Part shown: one piece after another, positions 1-8,455 of the stretch
Position numbering within the stretch: position 1 is the first letter of the stretch
How the letters are laid out: each line of letters starts with the position of its first letter
From: Planctomycetaceae bacterium
GTDB lineage: Bacteria; Planctomycetota; Planctomycetia; Pirellulales; Pirellulaceae
DNA length: 47,910 nucleotides
Assembly (NCBI GenBank): GCA_002709225.1
Contig: PAQH01000047.1
Span: 1-47,910, forward strand
Direction: 5' to 3'
Program-made: the position numbers and the translations under genes
Notes under the pieces: generated by a model
Seen by the model: only the letters and a program-made list of their open reading frames with translations
Databases searched by the model: none
What the model was told of the DNA's origin: nothing

Positions 1-1
1 T

Positions 2-136
2 CCTCGCCGTGCCTATTACGGCTGGCGGTTGGGCTGCCGCGCGGCGTGGGATGGTTTTCGGGGCAACATGGGTGCGACATTGGATCCGCAGACAGATGCG
101 TTGCTGGTGAAATGGAATCAGCATGTTCGAGATTGA
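2..136 (+). CDS. 3' end of an unrecognised gene, cut by the window edge
   Basis: An open frame runs from the window edge to a TGA at 134-136 and gives the last 44 residues of a protein ending in KWNQHVRD. The piece is rich in Arg, Trp, Tyr and Gly. I do not recognise the family. It lies 58 bases before the first complete gene of the polysaccharide cluster and on the same strand, so it probably belongs to that cluster. This is an inference from position only. The start and most of the gene are missing. Confidence 0.45.
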   Translation, partial: PRRAYYGWRLGCRAAWDGFRGNMGATLDPQTDALLVKWNQHVRD

Positions 137-194
137 ATGGCACTGTATCAACAAGCAACTTACTTGCCAGCCGCGTGAATGATGGGTCAAGTCG

Positions 195-1433
195 ATGCGT
201 ATTTCAAAGCTAGAAGCGCGACTCGCGGCCGTAGGAGCGACGGCCCGTATCGGGCTGTACCTGTTGATGCTGTTTGCGGTCGGTGGGAAAACCAATGAGA
301 TCTCAGGCGACGCGGCGCATTTGCATTACCTGGCGTCTGTCGAAGCGCTCGATTATGGCTACGGTCTGACCAACTGGGGAAAGCTGATCGACGATGCCTG
401 GCCAGTCGTGACTGGACTGGTGTATTACTACATCTATCCGAGCTTGTTGGTAGTTGTTGTATTGAATGGGTTGGCGGCTGGCCTCTCGCTGGTGTTGCTT
501 TTTCGCATCGTGATGATGGTAACGTCGAACCGACTGGTTGCGGTGGCCGTGGGTTATACGGTGGCCCTGTTTCCTTCGGCCGTGTTTTTTCAGTGTTTAC
601 CGATCAAAGAGTCGGTTGCCATGCTGTCGATTATGGCCACGACATGGGGATTGTTGCGGGTGCGATTAAACGGAGATCAGCGTGGAGTGAAATGGATGGC
701 CCTGGGAATTGTGCTGCTTATTGGGCTGCGGGTCTACTTGGTGCCAATCATGGTCTACTGTGCAGCGCTGACGTTGCTCGTGCGCGGTGGCCGCGGTCTT
801 GCCCAGTCAGTAGCCCAGTTGACGATCTGGACAGTGCTGCTCATCGTCGTTGCGCAATTGTCACTCGATCTGGCTGGCCTCGACTGGCGCCAGATCCGGG
901 CGTTCGAATACCTGGATATTAGTCGGCTGAACACCGTGCGTGGCAGTTTGTCCCGGGGTGACGGTAGCTTGTTTTCGCAGCAGCAACTGGGTTCGCAATC
1001 ACATGCGTTTGGTAGTAGCTTGGCAAACGACGTGTTTCTGTTAGCGACTGGTGTCTACTACTTTCTGGTTGGTATCGATTTCCTCAATATTCGTTCGCAG
1101 CGCCAGTGGGCTGCGGTTCCCGAGGCGCTTGTGATTATCTGTTGTCTGCCTTATGTGTTCGTGGGCGTCAAGGCGCTGTGGCGCTACCACCGCACAGCCG
1201 CTCTACCGATCCTGATCATAACTTTCGCCCTGATTACGGTGTACGGTGCAGGCACCACCAACATGGGCGCGATGTACCGCTGGCGCCTTCAGGCCATGCC
1301 GTTTGTGGCCATGACCACGTACCTGGGAGCCGCCCATTGGAGACGTGGTCCCCTCTTTAACGTGCTGAAGATCGTGCGGAGTCTGCTCCCCCGGCGAAGA
1401 TTCGCATCCGTGTTGCAGGGGCCAGTCCGATGA
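195..1433 (+). CDS. Polytopic membrane protein of polysaccharide cluster
   Basis: This is a 412-residue integral membrane protein with about eight to ten hydrophobic segments, a larger polar loop around residues 240-280 (SLSRGDGSLFSQQ region) and a basic C-terminus. The segment with LFPSAVFFQCLPIKES resembles the membrane proteins of exopolysaccharide clusters that act as polymerases or lipid-linked-sugar glycosyltransferases, but there is no diagnostic catalytic motif I can point to. Its stop overlaps the next start by four bases (ATGA at 1430-1433), so the two genes are translationally coupled. The context of glycosyltransferases supports a role in assembling or polymerising a surface glycan. 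ATG at 195 is the first start in frame. A Wzy-type repeat-unit polymerase is the best guess, not an established call. Confidence 0.75.
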   Translation: MRISKLEARLAAVGATARIGLYLLMLFAVGGKTNEISGDAAHLHYLASVEALDYGYGLTNWGKLIDDAWPVVTGLVYYYIYPSLLVVVVLNGLAAGLSLVLLFRIVMMVTSNRLVAVAVGYTVALFPSAVFFQCLPIKESVAMLSIMATTWGLLRVRLNGDQRGVKWMALGIVLLIGLRVYLVPIMVYCAALTLLVRGGRGLAQSVAQLTIWTVLLIVVAQLSLDLAGLDWRQIRAFEYLDISRLNTVRGSLSRGDGSLFSQQQLGSQSHAFGSSLANDVFLLATGVYYFLVGIDFLNIRSQRQWAAVPEALVIICCLPYVFVGVKALWRYHRTAALPILIITFALITVYGAGTTNMGAMYRWRLQAMPFVAMTTYLGAAHWRRGPLFNVLKIVRSLLPRRRFASVLQGPVR

Positions 1434-2536
1434 TCCAGAAACGTGTATTGATCCTGATCAAGGGCTTAGGGTTAGGAGGTGCGGAAACCTTGCTCACGTC
1501 AGCCGCGCCCCATCTGGACCACCAGCGGTTCCGCTATCACGTGGGTTACTTTTTGCCCTGGAAAGATGCACTGGCGGAGCCGCTGGCGGCGGCGGGTCTG
1601 CCAGTATATTGTTTTGGCATCCGCTGGATGGCCGATCTCCGCGCGGTGTTACGTGTGCGAGCTTACGTGCGCGAACAGGGTATCGAGTTAATCCATGCGC
1701 ATTTGCCGTGGCCGAGTGTGATTGCCCGTGCCGTTGCGCGATGTTGTGATGTGAAGGTGGTCTACACGGAACACGGTTGTTGGGAACGCCTGCACCCGCT
1801 TACCCGTCTCGTGAATCGCTTGACGATGCGGTGGAATGATTTGTCGATTGCCGTTTCCCGGGATGTGGCCCAGTCGATGGCCGGCGGTGGCTCCACCCCG
1901 ATCCGTACGATTACCAATGGCGTCGACTGTGCGCGACTCCAGCCTAGTGACGAATCACGCATCGCAGTGAGACAGGAGTTTGGTATTCCACAGGGAAACC
2001 TGGTTGTCGGCAAAGTCGCCAATCTCACACCGGTCAAGAACCACCTGCTGTTGATCCGGGCCTTTGCTCGTCTACTGGAGGTGCTGCCTCAGGCTACCTT
2101 GCTCCTGGTGGGGCAGTTACGCGAGTCAACGGAAGCCGTTCGACGATTGGTTGACCGTTTGGGTATCGCGGAACGTGTTGTCGTCGCCGGCCCTCGCCAG
2201 GACGTGCCACGTGTGCTGTCGGCCATCGATGTGCTGGCGATTTCCTCGCATACCGAGGGGCTGCCGATCTCTCTGCTGGAAGGCATGGCGTTGGGCTGTG
2301 CTGTCGTCTGTACGCGGGTGGGTGGAATTCCCAGTGTCGTCGAGGACGGTCGAAATGGTTTGTTGGTGGAGCCGGGAAACGTCGCCCAGATGACCGCGGC
2401 GCTGGAGCAACTTGCCCAACGAGATGGTTTGGCGGCACGTTTGGGACAAGCGGCTGCCAGTACCGTTCGCGAACAGTTTGATATTGCCAGGATGGTTCGT
2501 CAGGTGGAGTCACTCTATGGGGAAGTCCTGCAGTAG
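1430..2536 (+). CDS. GT4-family glycosyltransferase
   Basis: This 368-residue protein has the full GT-B fold of family GT4. The N-terminal half begins with the donor/acceptor loop motif GLGLGGAE, and the C-terminal half carries the VGKVANLTPVKNH segment, the GPRQDVPRVLSAIDV segment and the E-x7-E nucleotide-sugar signature EGLPISLLEG. It should transfer a sugar from a nucleotide sugar to a lipid-linked acceptor on the cytoplasmic face of the membrane. Length is normal for the family. It overlaps the preceding membrane-protein gene by four bases and is 15 bases ahead of the next gene, so it sits in the middle of an operon. The specific sugar cannot be told from sequence. Confidence 0.9.
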   Translation: MIQKRVLILIKGLGLGGAETLLTSAAPHLDHQRFRYHVGYFLPWKDALAEPLAAAGLPVYCFGIRWMADLRAVLRVRAYVREQGIELIHAHLPWPSVIARAVARCCDVKVVYTEHGCWERLHPLTRLVNRLTMRWNDLSIAVSRDVAQSMAGGGSTPIRTITNGVDCARLQPSDESRIAVRQEFGIPQGNLVVGKVANLTPVKNHLLLIRAFARLLEVLPQATLLLVGQLRESTEAVRRLVDRLGIAERVVVAGPRQDVPRVLSAIDVLAISSHTEGLPISLLEGMALGCAVVCTRVGGIPSVVEDGRNGLLVEPGNVAQMTAALEQLAQRDGLAARLGQAAASTVREQFDIARMVRQVESLYGEVLQ

Positions 2537-2551
2537 CAGACGAAAAAAACA

Positions 2552-3571
2552 ATGGAACTCGTTGACTATACCTCCGCCGATTCGACCGACATCGTGAGCT
2601 TGATGAATCTCGCACTCGGTCGGACTGCTGAAGTACAACGAGACGCTGCGTATTGGCATTGGAAGCACGAATGCAACCCGTGCGGGCATTCCCTGATACT
2701 GCTGGCGAAAGTTGCTGGACAACTGGTGGGAATGCGTTCTTTTATGCGATGGAATCTCCATGTTCAGGATCAGATCGTGCCGGTGGCCAAACCGGTCGAT
2801 ACGGTTACCCACCCTGAATTTCAGCGGCGTGGAATTTTCAGTATGCTCACACAGGCGGCGTGCCAGCGCGCCGCGACGGCCGGTGTCTGTTTTCTGTTTA
2901 ACACGCCCAATCGGAACAGTCGCCCCGGTTATCTCCAGCTCGGTTGGCGCGAGGTGGGACGATTGCCAGTGCGTGTTCGTCCACGTCGTCCACTGGTGAT
3001 TGCGACTGGATTGCTGCGCTCCTGGTTGGGCGAGAAACGGCAGGCAGCCCGTCAGCCGTGCAAATGCACGGCACCCGCTGCCGCCGAGGTACTGGCGGAT
3101 CGTGTCGGGATCGAAACGCTGCTGGCAACGTTGCCGGCGCAAACGTCTGCGACGACCGTCCGCAACTATCCCTGGCTGCACTGGCGTTATGCGGAGCACC
3201 CTCACGCGGACTACCGCGCCGTGGTGTTTCACGAAGGTGGTGAACTGGCAGGTCTGGCGTTTTGCCGGATACGGCGGCGGCGGAGATTAACCGAAGCAAT
3301 TGTGGACGATGTGCTGGTGCGCGAGGATCGAGAGGGGACGATGGTTGCCCTGATTCAACAATTGGTGCGTGCGATTGGTGCCGACTACATCGTGGCCCAT
3401 GCCGGTCATCACGGGTCTTTTGGTCGCCTTTGGCGGCGCTGTGCCTGGCCGGCGCCGAGGCGAACTTCCTTGTCTCTACTGGGGAGGGCTATTGGGCCGT
3501 TGCCCGCAGGTTGGGACGCGTTTGATCAGACGCAATGGAATCTCTGTTTGGGAGATCTGGAGGGTCTCTAA
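2552..3571 (+). CDS. GNAT-type acetyltransferase, probably two tandem GNAT folds
   Basis: This is a 339-residue protein. The N-terminal half has a GNAT pattern: a YWHWKHECNP segment, a strand ending in LVGMRSFM, and the acetyl-CoA loop region HPEFQRRGIFSMLTQAA around residues 90-106. The second half (roughly 200-300) has another strand-helix pattern around LAGLAFCRIRRR and VDDVLVREDREG, which looks like a degenerate second GNAT unit. Proteins of this kind are common beside GT4 and deacetylase genes in exopolysaccharide clusters, so N- or O-acylation of a glycan precursor is plausible. Substrate is unknown. The stop TAA at 3569-3571 is one base before the ATG of the next gene, which indicates coupling. 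Confidence 0.78.
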   Translation: MELVDYTSADSTDIVSLMNLALGRTAEVQRDAAYWHWKHECNPCGHSLILLAKVAGQLVGMRSFMRWNLHVQDQIVPVAKPVDTVTHPEFQRRGIFSMLTQAACQRAATAGVCFLFNTPNRNSRPGYLQLGWREVGRLPVRVRPRRPLVIATGLLRSWLGEKRQAARQPCKCTAPAAAEVLADRVGIETLLATLPAQTSATTVRNYPWLHWRYAEHPHADYRAVVFHEGGELAGLAFCRIRRRRRLTEAIVDDVLVREDREGTMVALIQQLVRAIGADYIVAHAGHHGSFGRLWRRCAWPAPRRTSLSLLGRAIGPLPAGWDAFDQTQWNLCLGDLEGL

Positions 3572-3572
3572 G

Positions 3573-5771
3573 ATGCCTGCGCTTACATGTTTACCACAGC
3601 AATCCGCGGCCCCTCTGCCTGCGGTAGAAGTTTCTGCCGGGTCTGTCGCGCTGGTTGCGAACACGGCTTGGTACCTGTTCAATTTCCGACACAATTTGAT
3701 TCGCCGTTTAGTGGCCGACGGATTTACGGTGGTCGCGATTTGCCCCGCCGATGCATATGTGTCCCGACTGGAAATGCTGGGGGTGCGCTGGGTGGAATGG
3801 CCGCTTCGTCGCGCCAGCCGCAATCCGGTATGTGAGATTGGGGCGATTCGGTCGTTGTATGCCATCTACCGTCGTGAACGTCCGCTGATCGTCCATCACT
3901 TTACGATCAAGCCGATTCTGTATGGTACGTTGGCGGCTAAGCTGGCGCGCTTGCGGCGGGTGGTGAACAGTGTTACCGGTTTGGGCCAGGTGTTTGTTTC
4001 CCGTTCGCTGTGGGCCCGAGCGGTACGGCCCTTGATTCGGATCTGGTACCGCTTGGTCCTCTCGACACGCGGGGCGGCGGTCATGTTCCAGAATCGAGAT
4101 GACATGGCGACATTGTTTCCGAAGGGGGCCAGCCGCCGCCAGCAGGCTGTCTTCACGCCTGGATCTGGTGTTGATCTGCGGCGTTTTGCGGAGCGGCCCA
4201 CGTTGCCTCGGAGACCGGAGGTAGCGAACTGTCGCACTGTCTTGTTTGTGGGACGTGTGATCGCCGAAAAGGGGATTCGAGAATTTGTAGCGGCGGCGGA
4301 GCAATGTGGTCGAAACGGTGTGACGGCCCGGTTCGTCGTTTGTGGAGATGCGGATGCTGGGAATCTTTCGGCCATAGATGCCAACACACTCGACCACTGG
4401 AAGCAGCTTCCGAATATCGAGTTTCTGGGACACGTTGATTCGATCGAAACCCAGCTGCACAATGCGGACCTCGTCGTGTTACCTTCGTATCGTGAAGGGA
4501 TGCCGCGGGTGCTGCTCGAAGCCGGCGCCGCCGGCAAGGCGGTCGTGGCGAGCGATGTGCCGGGCTGCCGCGACGTAGTCGTGCCAGGAGAAACGGGTTT
4601 GCTGGTACCACCCCGCGACGTTGATGGTTTGTGTTCGGCGATCACGGAATTGATTCGAGATGATGCGCGGCGGACGGCCATGGGGGAAGCGGCCCGGCAG
4701 CTGATACGCGCGCGGTTTGACGAACGGATTGTGCTGCAGACGACTCAAGAGACGTATCGGAAGTTGCTCGTGCAGCGGCCACTCCATACTGCGGAGATCG
4801 TCCGTACTGCATTACCGCGCGGCGCCTTCACTTTGTCGCTTGATCTCGAACTCGCCTGGGGGACCCGCGGTCGCCCACGCGCCGCCGACGTCCCACCATT
4901 CTTGGACGGCACCCGAAACGCGATCCGCCGGCTATTGAATCTGCTGGACGAGTATGAGATTCCCGCGACATGGGTGGCCGTTGGCGCATTGTGGATGCCT
5001 AGTGAGGATGGCGTCACAAAGCACCCGTGGTTGCGGACGCCACGTCTGGCGGAAGTCCCCGCTGGAGATAGCCACAGTCAGCCCCACTGGTATGCAGAGG
5101 ACATCTTGGAGGATCTGGCTCGCTGTCGCGTGCCGCAAGAGTTGGGCTGTCACACGCTGACACATACTTACGTGAAACCGGGCACTGCCGGCCGCCAGGA
5201 GCTGGAACGCGAATTGGTGCAGTTCTTAGCATTATTCCAACAGCTGGGGCTGCCCCGCCCGCGGAGCTTTATTTTTCCCAAGGCCAGGATGGCGCACTTC
5301 GATTTGCTCGCGGAACAGGGTTTTTCTGCCTACCGGGGTCCGGAAAACAAATGGTTTGAGTCACTGCCTGGGCAACTCCCCAGGGCAGCCCTGCGGTTGC
5401 TGGACGCCAAATTGGCGGTGGCACCGCGCGTTCTCAAACCCAAACGCGTGCACGAGAGACTCTGGAGGGTTCCAGCTTCTCAGTTTTATTCCCCTTTCAT
5501 GAGTGTGGGAGGCCGAGTGAGTGTGGCGGAGCGCGTGAACAAGGCGTTCAAAGGGCTGCATAAAGCGGTGCGGAATCGCGGGGTCTATCATCTCTGGACG
5601 CACCCCTTCAATCTTGGCTGTGGTACGGATCAATTGCTGCAAGGACTAGAACAGATTTTCGCCGAAGCGGCGCGACTCCGCGATGCGGGACAGCTGGAGC
5701 CGATTTCGATGGGCGATATGGCTGCGCGATTGAATCGTGTACCGTTGCACGATCTGATGAAGGGCGAGTAA
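3573..5771 (+). CDS. Fused GT4 glycosyltransferase and polysaccharide deacetylase
   Basis: This 732-residue protein joins two enzymes. Residues 1-400 are a GT4 glycosyltransferase of the PglA/CapM-like type, with ANTAWYLFNFR near the N-terminus, SVTGLGQVF around 133-141, FVGRVIAEKGI at 225-235 and the signature REGMPRVLLEAG at 307-318. Residues about 417-720 are a NodB-like polysaccharide deacetylase: DLEL at 424-427 stands where the first metal/catalytic Asp pair lies, and CHTLTH at 526-531 supplies the HxxxH metal site. I chose the ATG at 3573 because it follows the upstream stop by one base; an open frame extends to 3369, but that stretch overlaps the GNAT gene and matches no domain. The fusion suggests that sugar transfer and deacetylation of the same glycan are coupled in the cytoplasm, since no signal peptide is present. 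Confidence 0.88.
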   Translation: MPALTCLPQQSAAPLPAVEVSAGSVALVANTAWYLFNFRHNLIRRLVADGFTVVAICPADAYVSRLEMLGVRWVEWPLRRASRNPVCEIGAIRSLYAIYRRERPLIVHHFTIKPILYGTLAAKLARLRRVVNSVTGLGQVFVSRSLWARAVRPLIRIWYRLVLSTRGAAVMFQNRDDMATLFPKGASRRQQAVFTPGSGVDLRRFAERPTLPRRPEVANCRTVLFVGRVIAEKGIREFVAAAEQCGRNGVTARFVVCGDADAGNLSAIDANTLDHWKQLPNIEFLGHVDSIETQLHNADLVVLPSYREGMPRVLLEAGAAGKAVVASDVPGCRDVVVPGETGLLVPPRDVDGLCSAITELIRDDARRTAMGEAARQLIRARFDERIVLQTTQETYRKLLVQRPLHTAEIVRTALPRGAFTLSLDLELAWGTRGRPRAADVPPFLDGTRNAIRRLLNLLDEYEIPATWVAVGALWMPSEDGVTKHPWLRTPRLAEVPAGDSHSQPHWYAEDILEDLARCRVPQELGCHTLTHTYVKPGTAGRQELERELVQFLALFQQLGLPRPRSFIFPKARMAHFDLLAEQGFSAYRGPENKWFESLPGQLPRAALRLLDAKLAVAPRVLKPKRVHERLWRVPASQFYSPFMSVGGRVSVAERVNKAFKGLHKAVRNRGVYHLWTHPFNLGCGTDQLLQGLEQIFAEAARLRDAGQLEPISMGDMAARLNRVPLHDLMKGE

Positions 5772-5792
5772 ACAAGAGCACAGCGGCGGGGA

Positions 5793-5818
5793 CCTGTCGC
5801 CGAATTCGCACCGACAGG
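5793..5818 (+). repeat. Inverted repeat after the fusion gene
   Basis: CCTGTCG at 5793-5799 and CGACAGG at 5812-5818 form a perfect 7-bp stem with a 12-base loop that itself contains the palindrome CGAATTCG. It lies 21 bases after the stop at 5771. There is no T run after it, so a factor-independent terminator is doubtful; it may be an RNA-stabilising hairpin or chance. Confidence 0.3.
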
Positions 5819-6020
5819 CGACTTGTATCGGCGGTATCCAGGCGGCACGAACGTGGCTGTGCGTTACTGGGCGCCCGCGGGTATTTCCCTATGGTCGGTA
5901 CAGCCGTTACGAGTGGACTTTGTGGAGGGGGTCAGCCGACAGGTTTTTCGTTCGCAGCGGATTTCTCCGTGTTATCATGGATTGGCTTCAATTTCTCGTT
6001 TCGTGTCGGGATGGTCTGCA

Positions 6021-6791
6021 ATGTACAGCGTCGCGAAATCCATCGCACAGCCTTATTGCGCCTTATTGTTGATTGCTGCCTGGGGGTTACTGCTCTTGGC
6101 GCGGCACAACCCGGTAAACTGGCGGCGGTTCGTCCTGCCTTGGATGGCTTGGCTGGGCCTGGTCCTGCTTTCCATACCCATCGTTAGCCAGTACGTTTGC
6201 GGGACCCTGGAGGCGGGGTTTCCACCACCGCGGCAATTGCCGATCCAGGTGGATGCCCTGGTGGTTTTGGGTGGGGGACTGCAACCGCCGGACCAATTTC
6301 TCGTTTCCAGCGTTGTCACTTCGGGTACCCTGCGGCGCTGTATCAGTGCGGCGGAAGTTTACCGACGTTGTGGTGATATTCCGGTTGTCTGCTGCGGTGG
6401 CCCCACATTGGACGGTCAGGTGAAACTGTCAGAGGCCGAGGTGATGCGCGATTGTCTGGTGTCGATGCAGGTTCCGGCGGAGCGTATTATTCTGGAAAAA
6501 AAATCACGTAATACTCGCGAGAATGCAATGTATGCGGCGGAAATTCTGCAACGAAACAGCCTGCAGGATGTGGCGCTGATTACCAGTGCGAGACATATGA
6601 GTCGGGCCGTCTCGTGTTTCAAAGCGGTGGGTATTGATGTGTCGCCTTTGCCATGCAGCCATCGATTGAACGTTCTGCCGGCGGCCTGTTTAACGAGCTG
6701 GATTCCTTCCGCTCGGTCACTTAGCGCGGCCAACGGTGCGATGCAGGAATGGTTGGGTATTGTGTGGTACAAGATCCGTGGTTGGACTTGA
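6021..6791 (+). CDS. DUF218 (ElyC/YdcF/SanA-like) membrane protein
   Basis: This 256-residue protein has two N-terminal membrane helices (about residues 11-28 and 38-57) followed by a DUF218 domain starting at VDALVVLGGG (about 78-86) and containing the hallmark SRNTRENA loop and the TSARHMSRAV segment. The layout and length match E. coli ElyC, an inner-membrane protein linked to envelope polysaccharide precursor metabolism. The DUF218 part is expected on the outer side of the membrane. I chose the ATG at 6021, which places the first helix at the N-terminus and has GGGA about nine bases before it; the frame is open back to 5823 without family-like sequence. Its place between glycan genes fits a role in the surface polysaccharide pathway, but the reaction is unknown. 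Confidence 0.8.
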   Translation: MYSVAKSIAQPYCALLLIAAWGLLLLARHNPVNWRRFVLPWMAWLGLVLLSIPIVSQYVCGTLEAGFPPPRQLPIQVDALVVLGGGLQPPDQFLVSSVVTSGTLRRCISAAEVYRRCGDIPVVCCGGPTLDGQVKLSEAEVMRDCLVSMQVPAERIILEKKSRNTRENAMYAAEILQRNSLQDVALITSARHMSRAVSCFKAVGIDVSPLPCSHRLNVLPAACLTSWIPSARSLSAANGAMQEWLGIVWYKIRGWT

Positions 6792-6899
6792 TATCGTGGT
6801 AACCTGGGGGTGGGCCCTGGGCCGGTGTCGCGGCCGCGCCAGCATACAACCCAGTGAACAACATTGACCGACAAAGAGCTGATGTGAGAGGTAGTGTTC

Positions 6900-8267
6900 A
6901 TGGCGTCTACAGTCGAAATAGGGTCTTCTCCCGTGGAAAGTCCGCAGCCGTGGGATGCTTTGCGCAAGACCATCGAGAACAAGACAGCGACCATTGGCGT
7001 GATCGGCCTGGGATACGTCGGTTTGCCGCTGATTGACGCCTTTGTGCGGACTGGATTTCGTTGCATTGGTTTTGATGTCGATCAATCCAAGATTGATGTG
7101 TTGGCCGCCGGGGAATCCTACATTGATCATGTTCCGAGTGACGCGATCCAGGGATGGCTCGAGCAAAAGCAGTTTGTACCGACAGCGGACATGGCCCGTC
7201 TCAGTGAGCCGGATGCCATTTTGATTTGTGTGCCGACCCCGTTGTCGGAGAGTCGTGATCCGGACCTGAGCTACGTCGAGGCCACGGCCCGCCAAATCAG
7301 TCAGGTGCTTCGCCCTGGACAGCTGATTGTGCTGGAAAGTACCACCTATCCGGGTACGACACGGGACGTGCTGCTGCCCATCTTGAACGAGTCCGGGTTC
7401 GCTGTTGGGCAAGAGTTCTTTCTGGCCTACAGCCCAGAACGCGAAGATCCAGGGAATCCAGACTATTCCGCGAGCGGGATTCCCAAGGTTGTAGGTGGCA
7501 TCGATGATCGCAGTCGTGCGTTGGCTGAGGCGCTGTATTCCCACGCGATTGTGAAAACCGTGCCCGTTGCGAGTTGTGAAATCGCCGAGGCTTGTAAGAT
7601 CCTGGAAAACACCTATCGCTCAGTCAATATTGCCATGGTAAATGAGCTGAAAGTGTTGTTTGATCGGATCGGGATTGATGTCTGGGAAGTGATCGACGCT
7701 GCCAAGACCAAGCCCTTTGGGTTTCAGGCGTTTTATCCGGGGCCAGGTCTGGGGGGGCACTGTATTCCTATCGATCCTTTTTACTTGAGTTGGGTGGCGC
7801 GCAAGCACGATATTCCCACGCGTTTTATTGAGTTGGCAGGGGAGATCAATGCATCGATGCCGCGTTACGTAATTGATCACGTGGCCGCGGCGTTGAACGA
7901 TCAGGGCAAGGCGATTCGTGGTAGCCGTATTGCCATCCTGGGAGTCGCCTACAAAAAGGACGTCGATGATCCTCGCGAGAGTCCGTCGTTTGCGCTGATG
8001 AAGCTGTTGGGCGAGCGCGGCGCGGTCATTAGTTACAACGACCCGCATATTCCGACACTGCCCTCGATGCGTCATTACCAGGTACCCCAGTTATCGAGTG
8101 AGACGCTCACGGCAGGGTACCTGGCGGGGCAGGATTGCGTTTTGGTCGCGACGGATCACTCGGTTTACGACTGGCAGTTCATTGCTGAACACGCCCCCTT
8201 GGTGGTTGACACACGCAACGCGCTGGCTGGTGTGACCGGTGAACGGCAGAAGATCTATAAAGCTTGA
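6900..8267 (+). CDS. wbpA: UDP-sugar 6-dehydrogenase, UDP-GlcNAc dehydrogenase type
   Basis: This 455-residue enzyme oxidises the C6 of a UDP-hexose to a UDP-uronic acid with two NAD+. The Rossmann NAD site GVIGLGYVGLPL starts near residue 35. The middle domain has ESTTYPGTT and the substrate segment YSPERED, and the catalytic Cys lies in GPGLGGHCIPIDPFY, a form typical of WbpA-type UDP-N-acetylglucosamine dehydrogenases rather than UDP-glucose dehydrogenases. The C-terminal domain has LGVAYKKDVDDPRESP. ATG at 6900 is preferred because GAGAGG lies about nine bases upstream; a GTG at 6894 adds only two residues. As the last gene of the cluster it would supply UDP-GlcNAc-uronate or a similar precursor. 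Substrate is inferred from the motif and is not certain. Confidence 0.88.
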   Translation: MASTVEIGSSPVESPQPWDALRKTIENKTATIGVIGLGYVGLPLIDAFVRTGFRCIGFDVDQSKIDVLAAGESYIDHVPSDAIQGWLEQKQFVPTADMARLSEPDAILICVPTPLSESRDPDLSYVEATARQISQVLRPGQLIVLESTTYPGTTRDVLLPILNESGFAVGQEFFLAYSPEREDPGNPDYSASGIPKVVGGIDDRSRALAEALYSHAIVKTVPVASCEIAEACKILENTYRSVNIAMVNELKVLFDRIGIDVWEVIDAAKTKPFGFQAFYPGPGLGGHCIPIDPFYLSWVARKHDIPTRFIELAGEINASMPRYVIDHVAAALNDQGKAIRGSRIAILGVAYKKDVDDPRESPSFALMKLLGERGAVISYNDPHIPTLPSMRHYQVPQLSSETLTAGYLAGQDCVLVATDHSVYDWQFIAEHAPLVVDTRNALAGVTGERQKIYKA

Positions 8268-8455
8268 AGCGGGCGCACCGGACATCCATCAGAGGCCACT
8301 GCGGGCGGGGGCGTCTTACACAGGGTTCCGTTCCTGGTGGCCGCGCACAAGATGGCGCGGATAAACGACTGGATCAGGACGTGGCTGCAGCGCTGCGGCT
8401 GGCATAGCGACACGGTGAAGTCGATTGCCGAGGCGACGAGAAGGTCCTGTGGGCG

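Noticed and set aside
2510..3232. 240-codon minus-strand open frame across the GNAT gene
   Set aside because: The plus-strand protein has a clear GNAT pattern and tight operon spacing; the antisense frame has none.
195..8267. Exosortase/PEP-CTERM system
   Set aside because: The glycan genes resemble those clusters but no exosortase or sorting-signal protein is in the window.
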